Of a DNA stretch of 64,000 nucleotides, positions 7,179 to 15,608 are shown piece after piece. A program made the translations under genes and the position numbers. Origin of the DNA: an uncultured Rhodopila sp. (lineage in GTDB: Bacteria; Pseudomonadota; Alphaproteobacteria; Acetobacterales; Acetobacteraceae); assembly GCF_903915725.1 (NCBI RefSeq), contig NZ_CAIWTY010000090.1, positions 216,302 through 280,301 on the forward strand, in the 5' to 3' direction. The first letter of the stretch is position 1; every line of letters begins with the position of its first letter. Under the pieces are notes generated by a model. It had not been told where the DNA came from. It made no database searches and saw only the letters and a list, made by a program, of their open reading frames with translations.

Positions 7179-7760
7179 TCAGGCCCCTTCGGTCGCAGCG
7201 TTCACGCCCAACACCACGTCCTCCGCCCAGTCGGCGATCGCCACCGGCGATGGCAGCAGCAGCGACGCGGGACCGCCGAGAAAGCCTTCGAGATCGTTCA
7301 GTAATGAATAGCGCACGGGGATAATTACCGCGGCACCGGAGCAGATGGCGTCGGCGATTTCCGCCCGCATGCCGCTGCCGTCGGCTTCGGCGTTGCCGAA
7401 ACGGTTGACCACGATGACATCGGCGCCGGACCCGACCGCGCGCTGCAGCAGGCAGGCGGACCGCGCCAGGGCATCCGGATCGAGCATGCACGCCACCGCC
7501 CCCGGGCCGCGCGGCTGATCGAGGCGGATCGACTGGCCGGTTGAGATATCATCGACCCGCATGCTGCGCTTGCCGTTCGGCAACCGCTCCCCGAAGCGTT
7601 GCAGCAGGCCGGCGACGGAGACGCCCTGCGCCCGGATCAGTTCGATCGCGGCGGCCAGGATCGCATCGACTTCGGTCGTCTTGTCATACAGCAGGACGCC
7701 GACCCTGGCCGCCGGGTCGAGGCTGGGGAGCGGGTCCGTGGTTGTCATCAAGAAATCCAT
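7179..7760 (-). CDS. DUF2478 protein, predicted nucleotide-binding factor of molybdenum clusters
   Basis: About 193 residues if started at ATG 7760 (ATG 7748 is another choice; both give the full family core). The protein has a front strand RVGVLLYDKTTEVDAILAAA, then GVSVAGLLQRFGERLPNGKR, MRVDDISTGQSIRLDQPRGP, a loop CMLDPDALARSACLLQRAV, GADVIVVNRFGNAEADGSG and the end LLLPSPVAIADWAEDVV. This is the layout of DUF2478, a THEP1-like nucleotidase fold that lacks the usual glycine-rich P-loop in this protein. Members cluster with molybdate transport and molybdopterin genes. It ends nine bases from the end of the YqeB-like gene, facing it, so the two share a terminator region. Confidence 0.7.
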   Translation of the reverse strand: MDFLMTTTDPLPSLDPAARVGVLLYDKTTEVDAILAAAIELIRAQGVSVAGLLQRFGERLPNGKRSMRVDDISTGQSIRLDQPRGPGAVACMLDPDALARSACLLQRAVGSGADVIVVNRFGNAEADGSGMRAEIADAICSGAAVIIPVRYSLLNDLEGFLGGPASLLLPSPVAIADWAEDVVLGVNAATEGA

Positions 7761-7961
7761 GGTCAGCCGAACCTCGCACGATGTCCGGAGGCGCCCGGGC
7801 CGGCGCGACACCGGTGTGAGTTTTTGGGCCCGTATCAAGCGCATGAGCAACATTCGTGCCAGCTCATCGCGAAGCATTGGCCCACGGAAAGTTCACAACG
7901 CCCGGCCGATCGGCGTTGTTATAGTCTGTCCGACATAGCGCCGCATTCGGGGGCCGGGGTC

Positions 7962-8975
7962 ATGACGTATCATCCGACAACAAAAGATCTCCTGCCGCAT
8001 CTGTATTCCGTTGAAACCAGGCTTGCCGGCATTTTCGACGATTACGGCTACGCGTTCGCGCCGATGCTGATCGCGGGCCAGGTGGGCGATCCGGGTGTCT
8101 ACAATCTTCCCTCGACCACGCCAGTCACCACGGAAAGCGTAACGTATACGGCTGCGGGGGGCCCGGTCAGCGATACCTACACGGGAACAACGCTGTGGGA
8201 TCTGCTGACCTACGCAGGCGACGTCACGACGACAACGGCGAAGAACGATATCCTCAGCAAGTATGTGATCGCTACCGGCTCCGACGGCTATCAGGCGGTG
8301 TTTTCTCTCGGTGAGATCGATCCATCGTTTGGCAATCAACCCGTTCTAGTCGCCTACTCCGATACCGGCGGCCAGCTTGGCCCGAGCGGCAGCGATGGAT
8401 TGGCGCGTATCGTGGTGCCGGGCGACATCGCCGGAGGCCGATACGTTTCGGACCTGGTCAGCCTGAAAGTGGAAAGCCTGCCGGAGCCCGGTGCCGTCGG
8501 CCCGGGTGGCATTTCGCCGCAGGCCACGCTGTCCGGCGCGGTAGCTGACCCGACGATAGTCACGCCGGAAACCCTGGCCGCGCTGAACCAATCGACCACC
8601 GAAACGGCAACCTATCTGGCGGGGGGAACGCCGGTCACCGACACCTATACCGGCGTATCGCTGTGGACGCTGATCCAGGACGCCGGGCTGTTGACGGATC
8701 CGTCGATCAAGAACGACCTGCTCGGCTTCTATGTCGTAGCGACGGGTAGCGACGGGTATCGCGCGATCATTTCGCTCGGCGAGATCGCGCCGAATTTCGG
8801 CAACCAGCCGGACCTTGTGGCCTACCAGGACACCAGCGGGCAATTGGGACCGGGTGGCGCGGACGGGGCGCTGCGGCTGATCGTTCCGGGCGACGTCGCG
8901 GGCGGCCGTTACGTCTCCATCCTGGTCAACCTGCAGGTGGTCGACGCCACGGCCGCGGCGCATCTGTCTTCCTGA
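7962..8975 (+). CDS. Tandem SUOX-fold-like (molybdopterin-binding-like) protein without cysteines
   Basis: ATG at 7962 gives 337 residues; longer upstream readings have no family sequence. The protein is two copies of one domain: residues about 36-171 and 188-327. Each has T(Y)TAxGGPVxDTYTG, then LW-x-LI/L, a conserved YVxATGSDGYxAxxSLGEI block, FGNQPxLVAYxDTxGQLGP and PGDxAGGRYVSxLVxLxV. This resembles the compact molybdopterin-binding domain of the sulfite oxidase group, but there is no cysteine anywhere, so the usual molybdenum ligand is absent. No clear signal peptide is visible. Its place in a molybdenum cluster suggests a cofactor- or molybdate-binding role; that is inference. It converges on the alcohol dehydrogenase gene with three bases between them. 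Confidence 0.6.
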   Translation: MTYHPTTKDLLPHLYSVETRLAGIFDDYGYAFAPMLIAGQVGDPGVYNLPSTTPVTTESVTYTAAGGPVSDTYTGTTLWDLLTYAGDVTTTTAKNDILSKYVIATGSDGYQAVFSLGEIDPSFGNQPVLVAYSDTGGQLGPSGSDGLARIVVPGDIAGGRYVSDLVSLKVESLPEPGAVGPGGISPQATLSGAVADPTIVTPETLAALNQSTTETATYLAGGTPVTDTYTGVSLWTLIQDAGLLTDPSIKNDLLGFYVVATGSDGYRAIISLGEIAPNFGNQPDLVAYQDTSGQLGPGGADGALRLIVPGDVAGGRYVSILVNLQVVDATAAAHLSS

Positions 8976-8978
8976 CGG

Positions 8979-9983
8979 CTACGTCGTCAGCACCATGCGG
9001 AACCGCGCCGCCCCGCTCATCATCCGTTCATAGGCCTCGGCGGCGCGTTCCAGCGGCATCGTTTCGATCATCGGGCGGACGCCCGCCAGCGCGCTGAACG
9101 CCATCGTGTCCTCGGAATCGATCGACGTGCCGGAGGGCCAGCCCTGGATCCCGCGCCTCTGCTGGATCAGCGCCAGCGGCGGCACTTCGATCGGCTCCAT
9201 CGACGCACCGACAACGATCAGCTTGCCGTCCACGCCGAGGCCGCCGATGGTGGCGCTCATGGCCTGCGGGCTGGTGACCGTGGCGAGGATCACCCGCGCG
9301 CCGCCCAACTTTGTCAGCTCCCCGCCCACATCCGCTGTTTTGCTATCGATATAGCGATGTGCACCCAGTTTCCGCGCCAGCGCCTCCTTGTCGGTGCCGC
9401 GCGCAATCGCAACGGTGCGGCACCCCATCTTCGCGGCGAACTGAACGCCGAGATGGCCCAATCCCCCGACGCCCAGGATGGCAACGAGATCGCCGGCCTT
9501 CAGGCCGCTGTGGCGCAGTGCATTGAACGTGGTGATCCCGGCGCATAGCAGCGGGGCGGCCTCGGCCGGAGTCAGTTCATCCGGCACGGCCGCCAGCGCC
9601 TCGAACGGCGCGATCATGTAGTCGGCGTAGCCGCCGTCATAGGAAATTCCCGGGATCTGCCCGTTGACGCATGTAATGAAATCGCCGCGCCGGCAAGACG
9701 TGCAATGGCCGCAATGACCGCCGTGCCAGCCGACGCCGGCGCGCTGGCCGGCCTGCCAATCAGGTACGTCCGCGCCGAGGGCATCGATGATGCCGACCAC
9801 CTCATGGCCCGGCACGCGCGGAAACTGGATGCCGGGGAAAGCACCCGCCTTGGTGAAAGAATCGCTGTGGCAGACGCCGCAGGCCTGCACCTTGATGCGG
9901 ACATGGCGCGGCGGCGGATCCGGGATGGCGCGCTCGACAAGTTCGAAGGGGCCGTTCGCGCTGGTGACCTGTACTGCTCGCAT
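8979..9983 (-). CDS. Zinc-dependent alcohol dehydrogenase (MDR family)
   Basis: A 334-residue medium-chain dehydrogenase. The catalytic zinc ligands sit in CGVCHSDSF (Cys about 37) and PGHEVVG; the structural zinc ligands are CGHCTSCRRGDFITC (four cysteines in the usual spacing). The NAD(P)-binding domain starts at VAILGVGGLGHLGVQFAAKM. The set matches Zn alcohol dehydrogenases that oxidise primary alcohols or reduce aldehydes, of the class seen in proteobacterial AdhA/YjgB-like proteins. It may work with the aldehyde dehydrogenase 118 bases upstream on the same strand, converting alcohol to acid. The start ATG has GGAGT before it. No special regulation is visible. Confidence 0.85.
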   Translation of the reverse strand: MRAVQVTSANGPFELVERAIPDPPPRHVRIKVQACGVCHSDSFTKAGAFPGIQFPRVPGHEVVGIIDALGADVPDWQAGQRAGVGWHGGHCGHCTSCRRGDFITCVNGQIPGISYDGGYADYMIAPFEALAAVPDELTPAEAAPLLCAGITTFNALRHSGLKAGDLVAILGVGGLGHLGVQFAAKMGCRTVAIARGTDKEALARKLGAHRYIDSKTADVGGELTKLGGARVILATVTSPQAMSATIGGLGVDGKLIVVGASMEPIEVPPLALIQQRRGIQGWPSGTSIDSEDTMAFSALAGVRPMIETMPLERAAEAYERMMSGAARFRMVLTT

Positions 9984-10101
9984 CGGGGCAACTCCAAGTC
10001 CTGGATGAACCTGGAGTTAAGTGGGGGCAATGATCCGGTCTTCCAGCCGTCTACTCACTCCGTGAAAGGGCGGCCGCCGCCGAAGCGACGGCCTGTCATC
10101 G

Positions 10102-11586
10102 TCAATCGGTCTTGATCCAAACCGATTTCGTGTTCAGGTATTCCTCCAGGTGCTGCACCCCGCCCTCCCGGCCATACCCGCTCATTTTATAGCCGCCGAA
10201 CGGCACCGCCGGGTCCATCGCCTGGTAGCAGTTGATCCAGACCGAACCGGCGCGGATGGCCCGCGCAAGACGGTGCGCCTTGCCGACGTCGCGCGTCCAC
10301 ACGCCGCTGCCCAGCCCGAACTGGGTCTTGTTGCCGCGCGCGATCACCTCATCGATGTCGGTGAACGGGATGGCGGAGATCACCGGGCCGAAGATTTCCT
10401 CCTGAGCGATCCGCATGTCGTCGCGCACGTCGGCGAACACTGTCGGCGGAACGAAGTAGCCTTTCGCCAGCGGACCGTCCGTCAGCCTTTCGCCACCCGA
10501 CAGCGGACGCGCGCCTTCCTGGCGGCCGATGTCCAGGTAACCGGTGACACGACTCAGTTGCTCCTGCGAAACCAGGGGGCCGACCTGGGTATCCGGATCG
10601 CGACCGTCGCCGACGCGGAGCGTCTTGCCAAAATCGGCGACCCGCCCGACGAACTCGTCGTAGATCTTCTGCTCCACAAACAGCCGCGTGCCGGCGCTGC
10701 AGATCTGGCCCGAGTTGGCAAACACCGCCATGCTCGCCCCAGGCACCGCCTGGTTCAGATCGGCATCAGCGAACACGATGTCCGGCGACTTGCCGCCCAA
10801 TTCCAGCGATACACGCTTCAGATTTCCCGCCGAGGCGCGAACGATCGCCTGGCCGGTCAGGTGGGACCCGGTGAACGCCACCTTGTCCACATCCGGATGC
10901 GACGCCAGCGCGGCTCCAGCGGTCTCGCCAAATCCGGGCACGACATTCACCACGCCCGGCGGCACCCCGGCCTCCAGGCACAATTCGCCCAGACGCAGCG
11001 GGGTCAGCGGCGCCTCCTCGGCCGGCTTCAGCACCACCGTGCAGCCGGTCGCCAGCGCGGGGCCGAGCTTCCAGATCGAGGAACCCAGCGGCGCGTTCCA
11101 TGGAATAATCGCGCCGACGACGCCAACTGGCTCCTTCAGGGTGAAGGACACAAATTCGCCGGGCAGCGAATTGTCGATCGTTTCGCCATGCAGCGCGGTC
11201 GCCATGCCGGCATAGAACCGCAGCATGCCCACCGCCCGGTTGCGGTTGGCCCGCGTGCGGGTGATTGGCGCCCCCATGTTGAGCGTATCGAGGGCGGCCA
11301 GTTCCTCCATATCGCGCTCGACCAGTTCGGCGAGCTTCAGCAGGATCACCTGCCGCTGCGCCGGCTTGACCTTGCTCCAGGGGCCGTTGAACGCCTCGCG
11401 CGCCGCGGCGACGGCGCGGTCGATGTCCTCGGCATCGCCTTCGGCGACGTTGGCGAGAAGCTCGCCGGTGGCGGGATTGCGCGTCTCGAACGTCTTGCCC
11501 GACGCTGCTTCGAGCCACTTGCCGCCAATCAGCATGCGCCTGGTCTTGCCGTCCAAAAACGGATGGGTCTGTGTCAGGGCGTTCAT
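10102..11586 (-). CDS. NAD(P)-dependent aldehyde dehydrogenase
   Basis: About 494 residues from ATG at 11586, behind AGGAG; a longer open frame to 11664 adds only low-complexity residues. The fold is classic class I/II aldehyde dehydrogenase: PWNAPLGSSIWKLGPALATG for coenzyme binding, FTGSHLTGQAI, the general-base glutamate in LELGGKSPDIVFADADL, the nucleophile in NSGQICSAGTRLFVEQ, and EEIFGPVISAIPFTDIDE. The end GYGREGGVQHLEEYLNTKSV is typical of betaine-aldehyde/retinal-type enzymes. It oxidises an aldehyde to its acid with NAD(P)+. The alcohol dehydrogenase downstream on the same strand makes an alcohol-to-acid pair plausible. The natural substrate cannot be told from sequence alone. Confidence 0.9.
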   Translation of the reverse strand: MNALTQTHPFLDGKTRRMLIGGKWLEAASGKTFETRNPATGELLANVAEGDAEDIDRAVAAAREAFNGPWSKVKPAQRQVILLKLAELVERDMEELAALDTLNMGAPITRTRANRNRAVGMLRFYAGMATALHGETIDNSLPGEFVSFTLKEPVGVVGAIIPWNAPLGSSIWKLGPALATGCTVVLKPAEEAPLTPLRLGELCLEAGVPPGVVNVVPGFGETAGAALASHPDVDKVAFTGSHLTGQAIVRASAGNLKRVSLELGGKSPDIVFADADLNQAVPGASMAVFANSGQICSAGTRLFVEQKIYDEFVGRVADFGKTLRVGDGRDPDTQVGPLVSQEQLSRVTGYLDIGRQEGARPLSGGERLTDGPLAKGYFVPPTVFADVRDDMRIAQEEIFGPVISAIPFTDIDEVIARGNKTQFGLGSGVWTRDVGKAHRLARAIRAGSVWINCYQAMDPAVPFGGYKMSGYGREGGVQHLEEYLNTKSVWIKTD

Positions 11587-11729
11587 CGGTTTTGTCTCCT
11601 CGCCAGAATTAGACGTGTTTCCCGCCGGCTCGCCAGGCACCTTTTCGCTTGGCATAAGCAGCATTCCAGGCCACTATCGCTGTAGTCAAATGTATATGAC
11701 GCCTGGTATCGGGGCAAACAGGACGGACC

Positions 11730-12998
11730 ATGAGCGGAGCGGGCCTTTCCATCGCGATAAAGACCGGGGCGAGCAACCCGATGGTGCCGCGCCCGATGGA
11801 TTTTCGTCCGGTTCCCGCGACGATCCTGATCAAGCGCGAGGCGGCGCCGCGGCGCACCAAGATCTGGGAATTCAGCACCAACCTGCACTGCTCGATCGTC
11901 GGCACCTGCTTGTCCACCACGGAACTGCGCTCGGTCCTGAAGAAGTTCGGCATGGCCGCGGACGGCTGCTCCGACCATGACCTGCACGCCGTCGCTGTCA
12001 GCCTCGCCAGCCGGCGGGACGAAGCGGCGCGGCAGTTGAACAAGGTGCTGGACCAGCGGCACAAGCTGGCGGTCAGCCAGTTCGCCAAGGCGGACACCGA
12101 GCAGGCCGTGCGCGCCCAATGGCGGGAGTCGGTGAAGCGCGGCGAGATCCCCGGCGCCTACTGGGCGACCCTGACGCATCCGGTCACCACCCAGGCGCTG
12201 GTCCGCGAGGCGTTTGGGGAGGTGCACATGCTGTCGCACCTCGTCGGTTCGGCCAATCGCGCGGACATCAAGCGGCTATGCGCGCTGGCGTCGGAGAAGG
12301 CGGCGCTGGAGGCGAAGGTTCAGCGCCAGCAGCAGGCGTTGCATGAGGCTGTGGTCGCCCGCGACACGCAAATCCAGGAACTGCGCCACGCCCTGACGCA
12401 GAAGATCGTCGCCTCGCCATCCGAACCGGTGGCGGAGGACAGTGCCGCATTGCGCGACCTGGTGGCCGATCTGGAACGCCGCCTATCCACCCATGCGCGC
12501 CGCCGGGCGGCGATGGAGGAGCGGCTGGCGGCGGCTCAGGCCACGGCGGAGCGGGAGGCGGCGGCGCGCGCGACCGCGGAAAAAGACCGCGACGCGATGC
12601 GCCATGAACTTAGTGTGATCGAAGCGATTCTGGCGCCGCCGAGCGAAGCCTCAGGCGCGCGGCCGGAGGTTCGCCTGGATGGCGTTGCCCTGCTGTATGT
12701 CGGCGGCCGTCCGAACCAGTTCGCGCCGATGCGGGCGGCGGCCGAACGGCTGGGCGCGACATTGCTCCACCATGATGGCGGTATCGAAAACCAGTCCGCG
12801 CTGCTGCACGGCCTGGCCAGCCGGGCGGACGTGGTGCTGTTCCCGGTGGATTGCATCAGCCATGAGGCCGTGAACACGGTCAAGGCGCTCTGCCGCCAAA
12901 GCGGAAAACGCTACATACCGTTGCGATCGGCCAGCATCACTTCACTGCTGACGGCGTTGCAGGCGCCGGAAATAGCGGCCCTGTCGGCTGCGGTGTGA
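11730..12998 (+). CDS. DUF2325 protein with N-terminal His/Cys domain and coiled coil
   Basis: A 422-residue protein from ATG 11730 with AGGA nine bases before it. Residues about 45-185 form a conserved front domain beginning LHCSIVGTCLSTTELR and including CSDHDLHAVAVSLASRRDEA; the His and Cys pairs could bind a metal. Residues about 190-300 are a long coiled coil rich in Ala, Glu and Arg. The end (from about 320) is DUF2325: ALLYVGGRPNQFAPMRAAAE, HHDGGIENQSALLHGL, DVVLFPVDCISHEAVNTVK. DUF2325 proteins often sit near molybdenum, nitrogenase or anaerobic genes but have no proven function. The gene touches the Mop gene end to end on the opposite strand. Confidence 0.65.
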   Translation: MSGAGLSIAIKTGASNPMVPRPMDFRPVPATILIKREAAPRRTKIWEFSTNLHCSIVGTCLSTTELRSVLKKFGMAADGCSDHDLHAVAVSLASRRDEAARQLNKVLDQRHKLAVSQFAKADTEQAVRAQWRESVKRGEIPGAYWATLTHPVTTQALVREAFGEVHMLSHLVGSANRADIKRLCALASEKAALEAKVQRQQQALHEAVVARDTQIQELRHALTQKIVASPSEPVAEDSAALRDLVADLERRLSTHARRRAAMEERLAAAQATAEREAAARATAEKDRDAMRHELSVIEAILAPPSEASGARPEVRLDGVALLYVGGRPNQFAPMRAAAERLGATLLHHDGGIENQSALLHGLASRADVVLFPVDCISHEAVNTVKALCRQSGKRYIPLRSASITSLLTALQAPEIAALSAAV

Positions 12999-13205
12999 TC
13001 AGATCCCGATCATCACGTCGGACGACTTGATCACGGCAAACGCCTTCTGACCGGCCTTCAGGCCAAGTTCCTCGACGGCTTCGTTGGTAATGGAGGAGGT
13101 GATCAGCACCGTCGGCGAAATTTCGATCGTCACGTGCGAGGTCGTGGCGCCGCGCTTCACGTCCTTGATCGTGCCGGCGATCTGGTTGCGAGCGGAAAGC
13201 TTCAT
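12999..13205 (-). CDS. mop: Molbindin (Mop), molybdate-binding TOBE protein
   Basis: A 68-residue single TOBE domain: KLSARNQIAGTIKDVKRGAT, then SHVTIEI, SITNEAVEELGLKAGQKAFA and VIKSSDVMIG. This is the molbindin pattern; Mop proteins assemble into hexamers that hold molybdate in the cytoplasm as a buffer and source for cofactor synthesis. Its ATG overlaps the stop of the modE-like gene by four bases (ATGA), so the two are translated from one message, and the pair together equals a full-length ModE (regulator plus ligand-binding part) split in two. It is close to the modABC genes. Confidence 0.9.
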   Translation of the reverse strand: MKLSARNQIAGTIKDVKRGATTSHVTIEISPTVLITSSITNEAVEELGLKAGQKAFAVIKSSDVMIGI

Positions 13206-13612
13206 GAGTCGGACTCCGGTTTTGTTGGGCGCCCCTTGCCAGTGCAGGCACGGTTCAGCGCTTTGAGGTGTTTACGCGCCGCCAGCGCAGTGTCCATCTC
13301 AATCGCGCGATAACTGTTCACGACAGCCTTGCCGGCCTTGGTCAGCACGGTGCCGCCGCCGCCGCTGCCGCCGGCCGCGGTTTCCACCACCGGCATGCCG
13401 AGGGTTCGATTGAGCTCCTCGACCAGTTCCCAGGTGCGGCGATACGACATCTTCAGCGCGCGGCCGGCGGCGGAGATCGAACCGGAACGCGCGATCTCCT
13501 CCAGCACGGCGATCTTGCCCGGGCCGATGCGCGCGCCGGATGACAGGTCGATCCGGATGCTCAGCCGATCGGCTTTGGGGGAATCGGATGGGGTGGAGGG
13601 TCGTTTTGCCAT
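13202..13612 (-). CDS. modE: ModE-type winged-helix regulator (DNA-binding part only)
   Basis: ATG at 13612 gives about 136 residues. The core KIAVLEEIARSGSISAAGRA followed by LKMSYRRTWELVEELN is the ModE N-terminal winged helix, with GGGGTVLTKAGKAVVNSYR as the wing. The C-terminal tandem TOBE domains of E. coli ModE are absent; instead the next gene, overlapping by four bases, is a separate Mop. Such short ModE proteins repress molybdate uptake genes when molybdate is plentiful. It is divergent from the binding-protein gene at 13867, and the space between carries both a REP palindrome and a likely ModE half-site pair. A longer TTG start at 13642 is possible but lacks support. Confidence 0.85.
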   Translation of the reverse strand: MAKRPSTPSDSPKADRLSIRIDLSSGARIGPGKIAVLEEIARSGSISAAGRALKMSYRRTWELVEELNRTLGMPVVETAAGGSGGGGTVLTKAGKAVVNSYRAIEMDTALAARKHLKALNRACTGKGRPTKPESDS

Positions 13613-13705
13613 TTGCTGGAACAAACCACATCGGATGGACAATGATCAATCGGGTGGCTGTTGTCCGGCCGTTTCCGGGCTTCCCGTAGCCGGGGATCAA
13701 TCGCC

Positions 13706-13790
13706 CATCGTCATGGCCCGGCTTGTCCGGGCCACCTGTCGCGGCAGGGTGCTGGAAGAGGTAGCCCGGACAAGCCGGGCCATGACGATG
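13706..13790. repeat. REP-like palindrome, type A, copy 1
   Basis: Two perfect 27-base inverted arms (13706-13732 and 13764-13790) flank a 31-base centre. The arm begins catcgtcatggcccggctt. A second, less perfect copy lies at 15609-15707, and related elements at 29885-29973 and 59851-59944. All are outside genes, as expected for REP-type elements mobilised by a RAYT transposase elsewhere. Confidence 0.8.
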
Positions 13791-13829
13791 AGGGCAGCAT
13801 GCCGTCCGCGAACCACTGGCGCCGCCGTA

Positions 13830-13856
13830 TCGGTACAACTATACCGCATATAACGA
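13830..13856. promoter_or_regulatory. Candidate ModE operator before the binding-protein gene
   Basis: TCGGTACA at 13830-13837 and TATAACGA at 13849-13856 form an imperfect inverted pair (six of eight positions match in reverse complement). The right half is close to the TATATAACGAT half of the known E. coli ModE site. It lies ten bases before the start codon of the gene at 13867 and directly before AAGGAGG. With modE divergent on the left, it would serve molybdate repression. The match is suggestive only. Confidence 0.4.
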
Positions 13857-13866
13857 AGGAGGCAGC

Positions 13867-14829
13867 ATGCGCCGCGCAATCCTGATCCTGGCTGTGATGT
13901 GGTCCGCCGCCGCGGGCGCGGCCGAGGTCGTCGATTCAGCCGGCCGCATCGTTCAGGTTCCGGACCGCATCGCCCATATCGTGCCCGCCGGTCCGCCCGC
14001 CTCCGTCCTGCTCGAAGCCCTTGCACCCGACCTGATGATCGGCTGGCCCTCGCCGCTGCCCGATGCCGCCCGCGCAATTCTCGCGCCTGAAGCAGCGAAG
14101 CTGCCGCAAATCCCCCGCCTGACCGGGCGGGAAGACGTCTCGGAGGCGATCAAGGCGCTGCATCCGGACCTGATCCTCGACTACGGCACGGTGTCGCCGC
14201 GCTATGCCGAGTTGGCACAGAAGACGCAGGAGCACACCGGAACGCCGACGCTGCTGCTCGATGGCGCGCTGGACAAGATCCCTGAAACCTTCCGCCGCCT
14301 CGGCGCCATTCTGCATCGGGACGACCGCGCCGAGACGCTGGCCCGGTTCGCCGAGGCGCTGCTGTCATTGCCCGCCTCCACCGCCCACCCGCGGGTGCTG
14401 TATGCCCGCGGGGCCGATGGCCTGACCGTCGCCGCACCCGGCACCGACGTGACGGCGGTCTTTACCCGCCTCGGCTGGCAAGTGCTCGCACCGGACGGCG
14501 AGGGGACCTTCCGGACCTCCAGCATCGAGGCGATCAAGGCGCTCGATCCGGACGTGCTGATCTTCTCCAACCCCGCCATGCACGACGCGCTCGCCGATTC
14601 CGACGCCTGGAAGACGGTGCGCGCCGTTCGGGATGGGCACGCCCTGGTGTCTCCGGCGCTGCCGTTTGGCTGGGTCGAGGAACCGCCCTCCATCAACCGC
14701 CTGATCGGGCTGGCCTGGCTTGAAGGCCGCGACCCGGTGACGGTCGCCGCCTTGTCGAATTCGATCGTCTATGGCCACGTATTGACACCTGCCGAACGCG
14801 ACGGCGTGCTCGCCGGCATTCAACCCTGA
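13867..14829 (+). CDS. BtuF/MolA-like periplasmic binding protein in the molybdate operon
   Basis: ATG at 13867, with AAGGAGG before it, gives 320 residues. A Sec signal peptide (RRAILILAVMWSAAAGAAEV) leads into a class III (helical-backbone) binding protein: VDSAGRIVQVPDRIAHIVPA, then GPPASVLLEALAPDLMIGWP, IKALHPDLILDYGTVSPRYA and the second lobe with IKALDPDVLIFSNP. This fold usually carries siderophores, cobalamin or, as in MolA, molybdate. Twelve bases separate it from modA, but no matching permease of the BtuC/MolB class is present. It may be a second scavenging protein, or serve a transporter elsewhere; neither can be told from sequence. Confidence 0.75.
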   Translation: MRRAILILAVMWSAAAGAAEVVDSAGRIVQVPDRIAHIVPAGPPASVLLEALAPDLMIGWPSPLPDAARAILAPEAAKLPQIPRLTGREDVSEAIKALHPDLILDYGTVSPRYAELAQKTQEHTGTPTLLLDGALDKIPETFRRLGAILHRDDRAETLARFAEALLSLPASTAHPRVLYARGADGLTVAAPGTDVTAVFTRLGWQVLAPDGEGTFRTSSIEAIKALDPDVLIFSNPAMHDALADSDAWKTVRAVRDGHALVSPALPFGWVEEPPSINRLIGLAWLEGRDPVTVAALSNSIVYGHVLTPAERDGVLAGIQP

Positions 14830-14841
14830 GAGGCTCCATTC

Positions 14842-15591
14842 ATGCGTTTTCTGCTGTTTCTGTGCATCCTGCTGGCGCCGATTGCGGCGCGCGCGCAGGA
14901 GCTGACGGTGTTCGCCGCCGCCAGCCTGACCGACGCGATGAACGATGTTTCGGCGCATTGGGTGACCGCGGGGCACAAGCCGCTGCGGCTGTCCTTTGGT
15001 TCAAGTTCGACGCTGGCGCGCCAGATCGAGCAAGGCGCACCGGCGAACGTGTTCGCGTCCGCCGACGAGAAATGGATGACCTATCTCACGGATAAGGGCC
15101 TGATTGCCGCCGGGACACGCAAGGATCTGCTGAGCAACGACCTTGTCCTGGTGGTTCCGGCCACCAAGGCGGTTCACGTCGCCATCGGACCGAACTTCGA
15201 CCTGGCCGGATTGCTCGGACCGAACGGGCGGCTGGCCGTCGGCGATCCGGCGCATGTGCCGGTCGGCATTTATGCGCAACAGGCGCTGACGAAGCTCGGA
15301 CTGTGGGACAAAATCGCCCCGAAGCTGGCCAGGACCGATGACGTGAGGGCCGGCTTGCTGCTGGTGGAGCGCGGGGAAGCGCCGGCCGGGATCGTCTACG
15401 GCACCGACGCGGCGGTTTCAAAGGCGGTCGTGGTGGCGGGAGTTTTCCCGGCGAGCAGTCACGATCCGATCACCTATCCGTTCGCGGTGGTGAAATCGGG
15501 CGACACGCCTGACGCACATGCGCTGCTGACCTTCCTGGCCGGCCCGCAGGCGCGCGAGGTGTTCGTCAAGCGCGGCTTCAAGGTCGAATAG
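14842..15591 (+). CDS. modA: Molybdate ABC transporter, periplasmic binding protein
   Basis: A 249-residue protein. The signal peptide RFLLFLCILLAPIAARA is followed by ELTVFAAASLTDAMNDVSAH, the typical ModA start. The pattern SFGSSSTLARQIEQGAPANV places the ser residues that hold the oxyanion, and VFASADEKWMTYL is also a ModA mark, as is VERGEAPAGIVYGTDAAVS later on. ModA delivers molybdate to ModB. It is 12 bases after the BtuF/MolA-like gene; a REP element separates it from modB, so processing or transcript stability may favour extra binding protein. Confidence 0.95.
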   Translation: MRFLLFLCILLAPIAARAQELTVFAAASLTDAMNDVSAHWVTAGHKPLRLSFGSSSTLARQIEQGAPANVFASADEKWMTYLTDKGLIAAGTRKDLLSNDLVLVVPATKAVHVAIGPNFDLAGLLGPNGRLAVGDPAHVPVGIYAQQALTKLGLWDKIAPKLARTDDVRAGLLLVERGEAPAGIVYGTDAAVSKAVVVAGVFPASSHDPITYPFAVVKSGDTPDAHALLTFLAGPQAREVFVKRGFKVE

Positions 15592-15608
15592 GCTGACACC
15601 CCCACTTT

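Noticed and set aside
10150..11685. Long plus-strand open frame of 511 codons
   Set aside because: It is a shadow of the aldehyde dehydrogenase gene and is rich in Arg, His and Gly without motifs.
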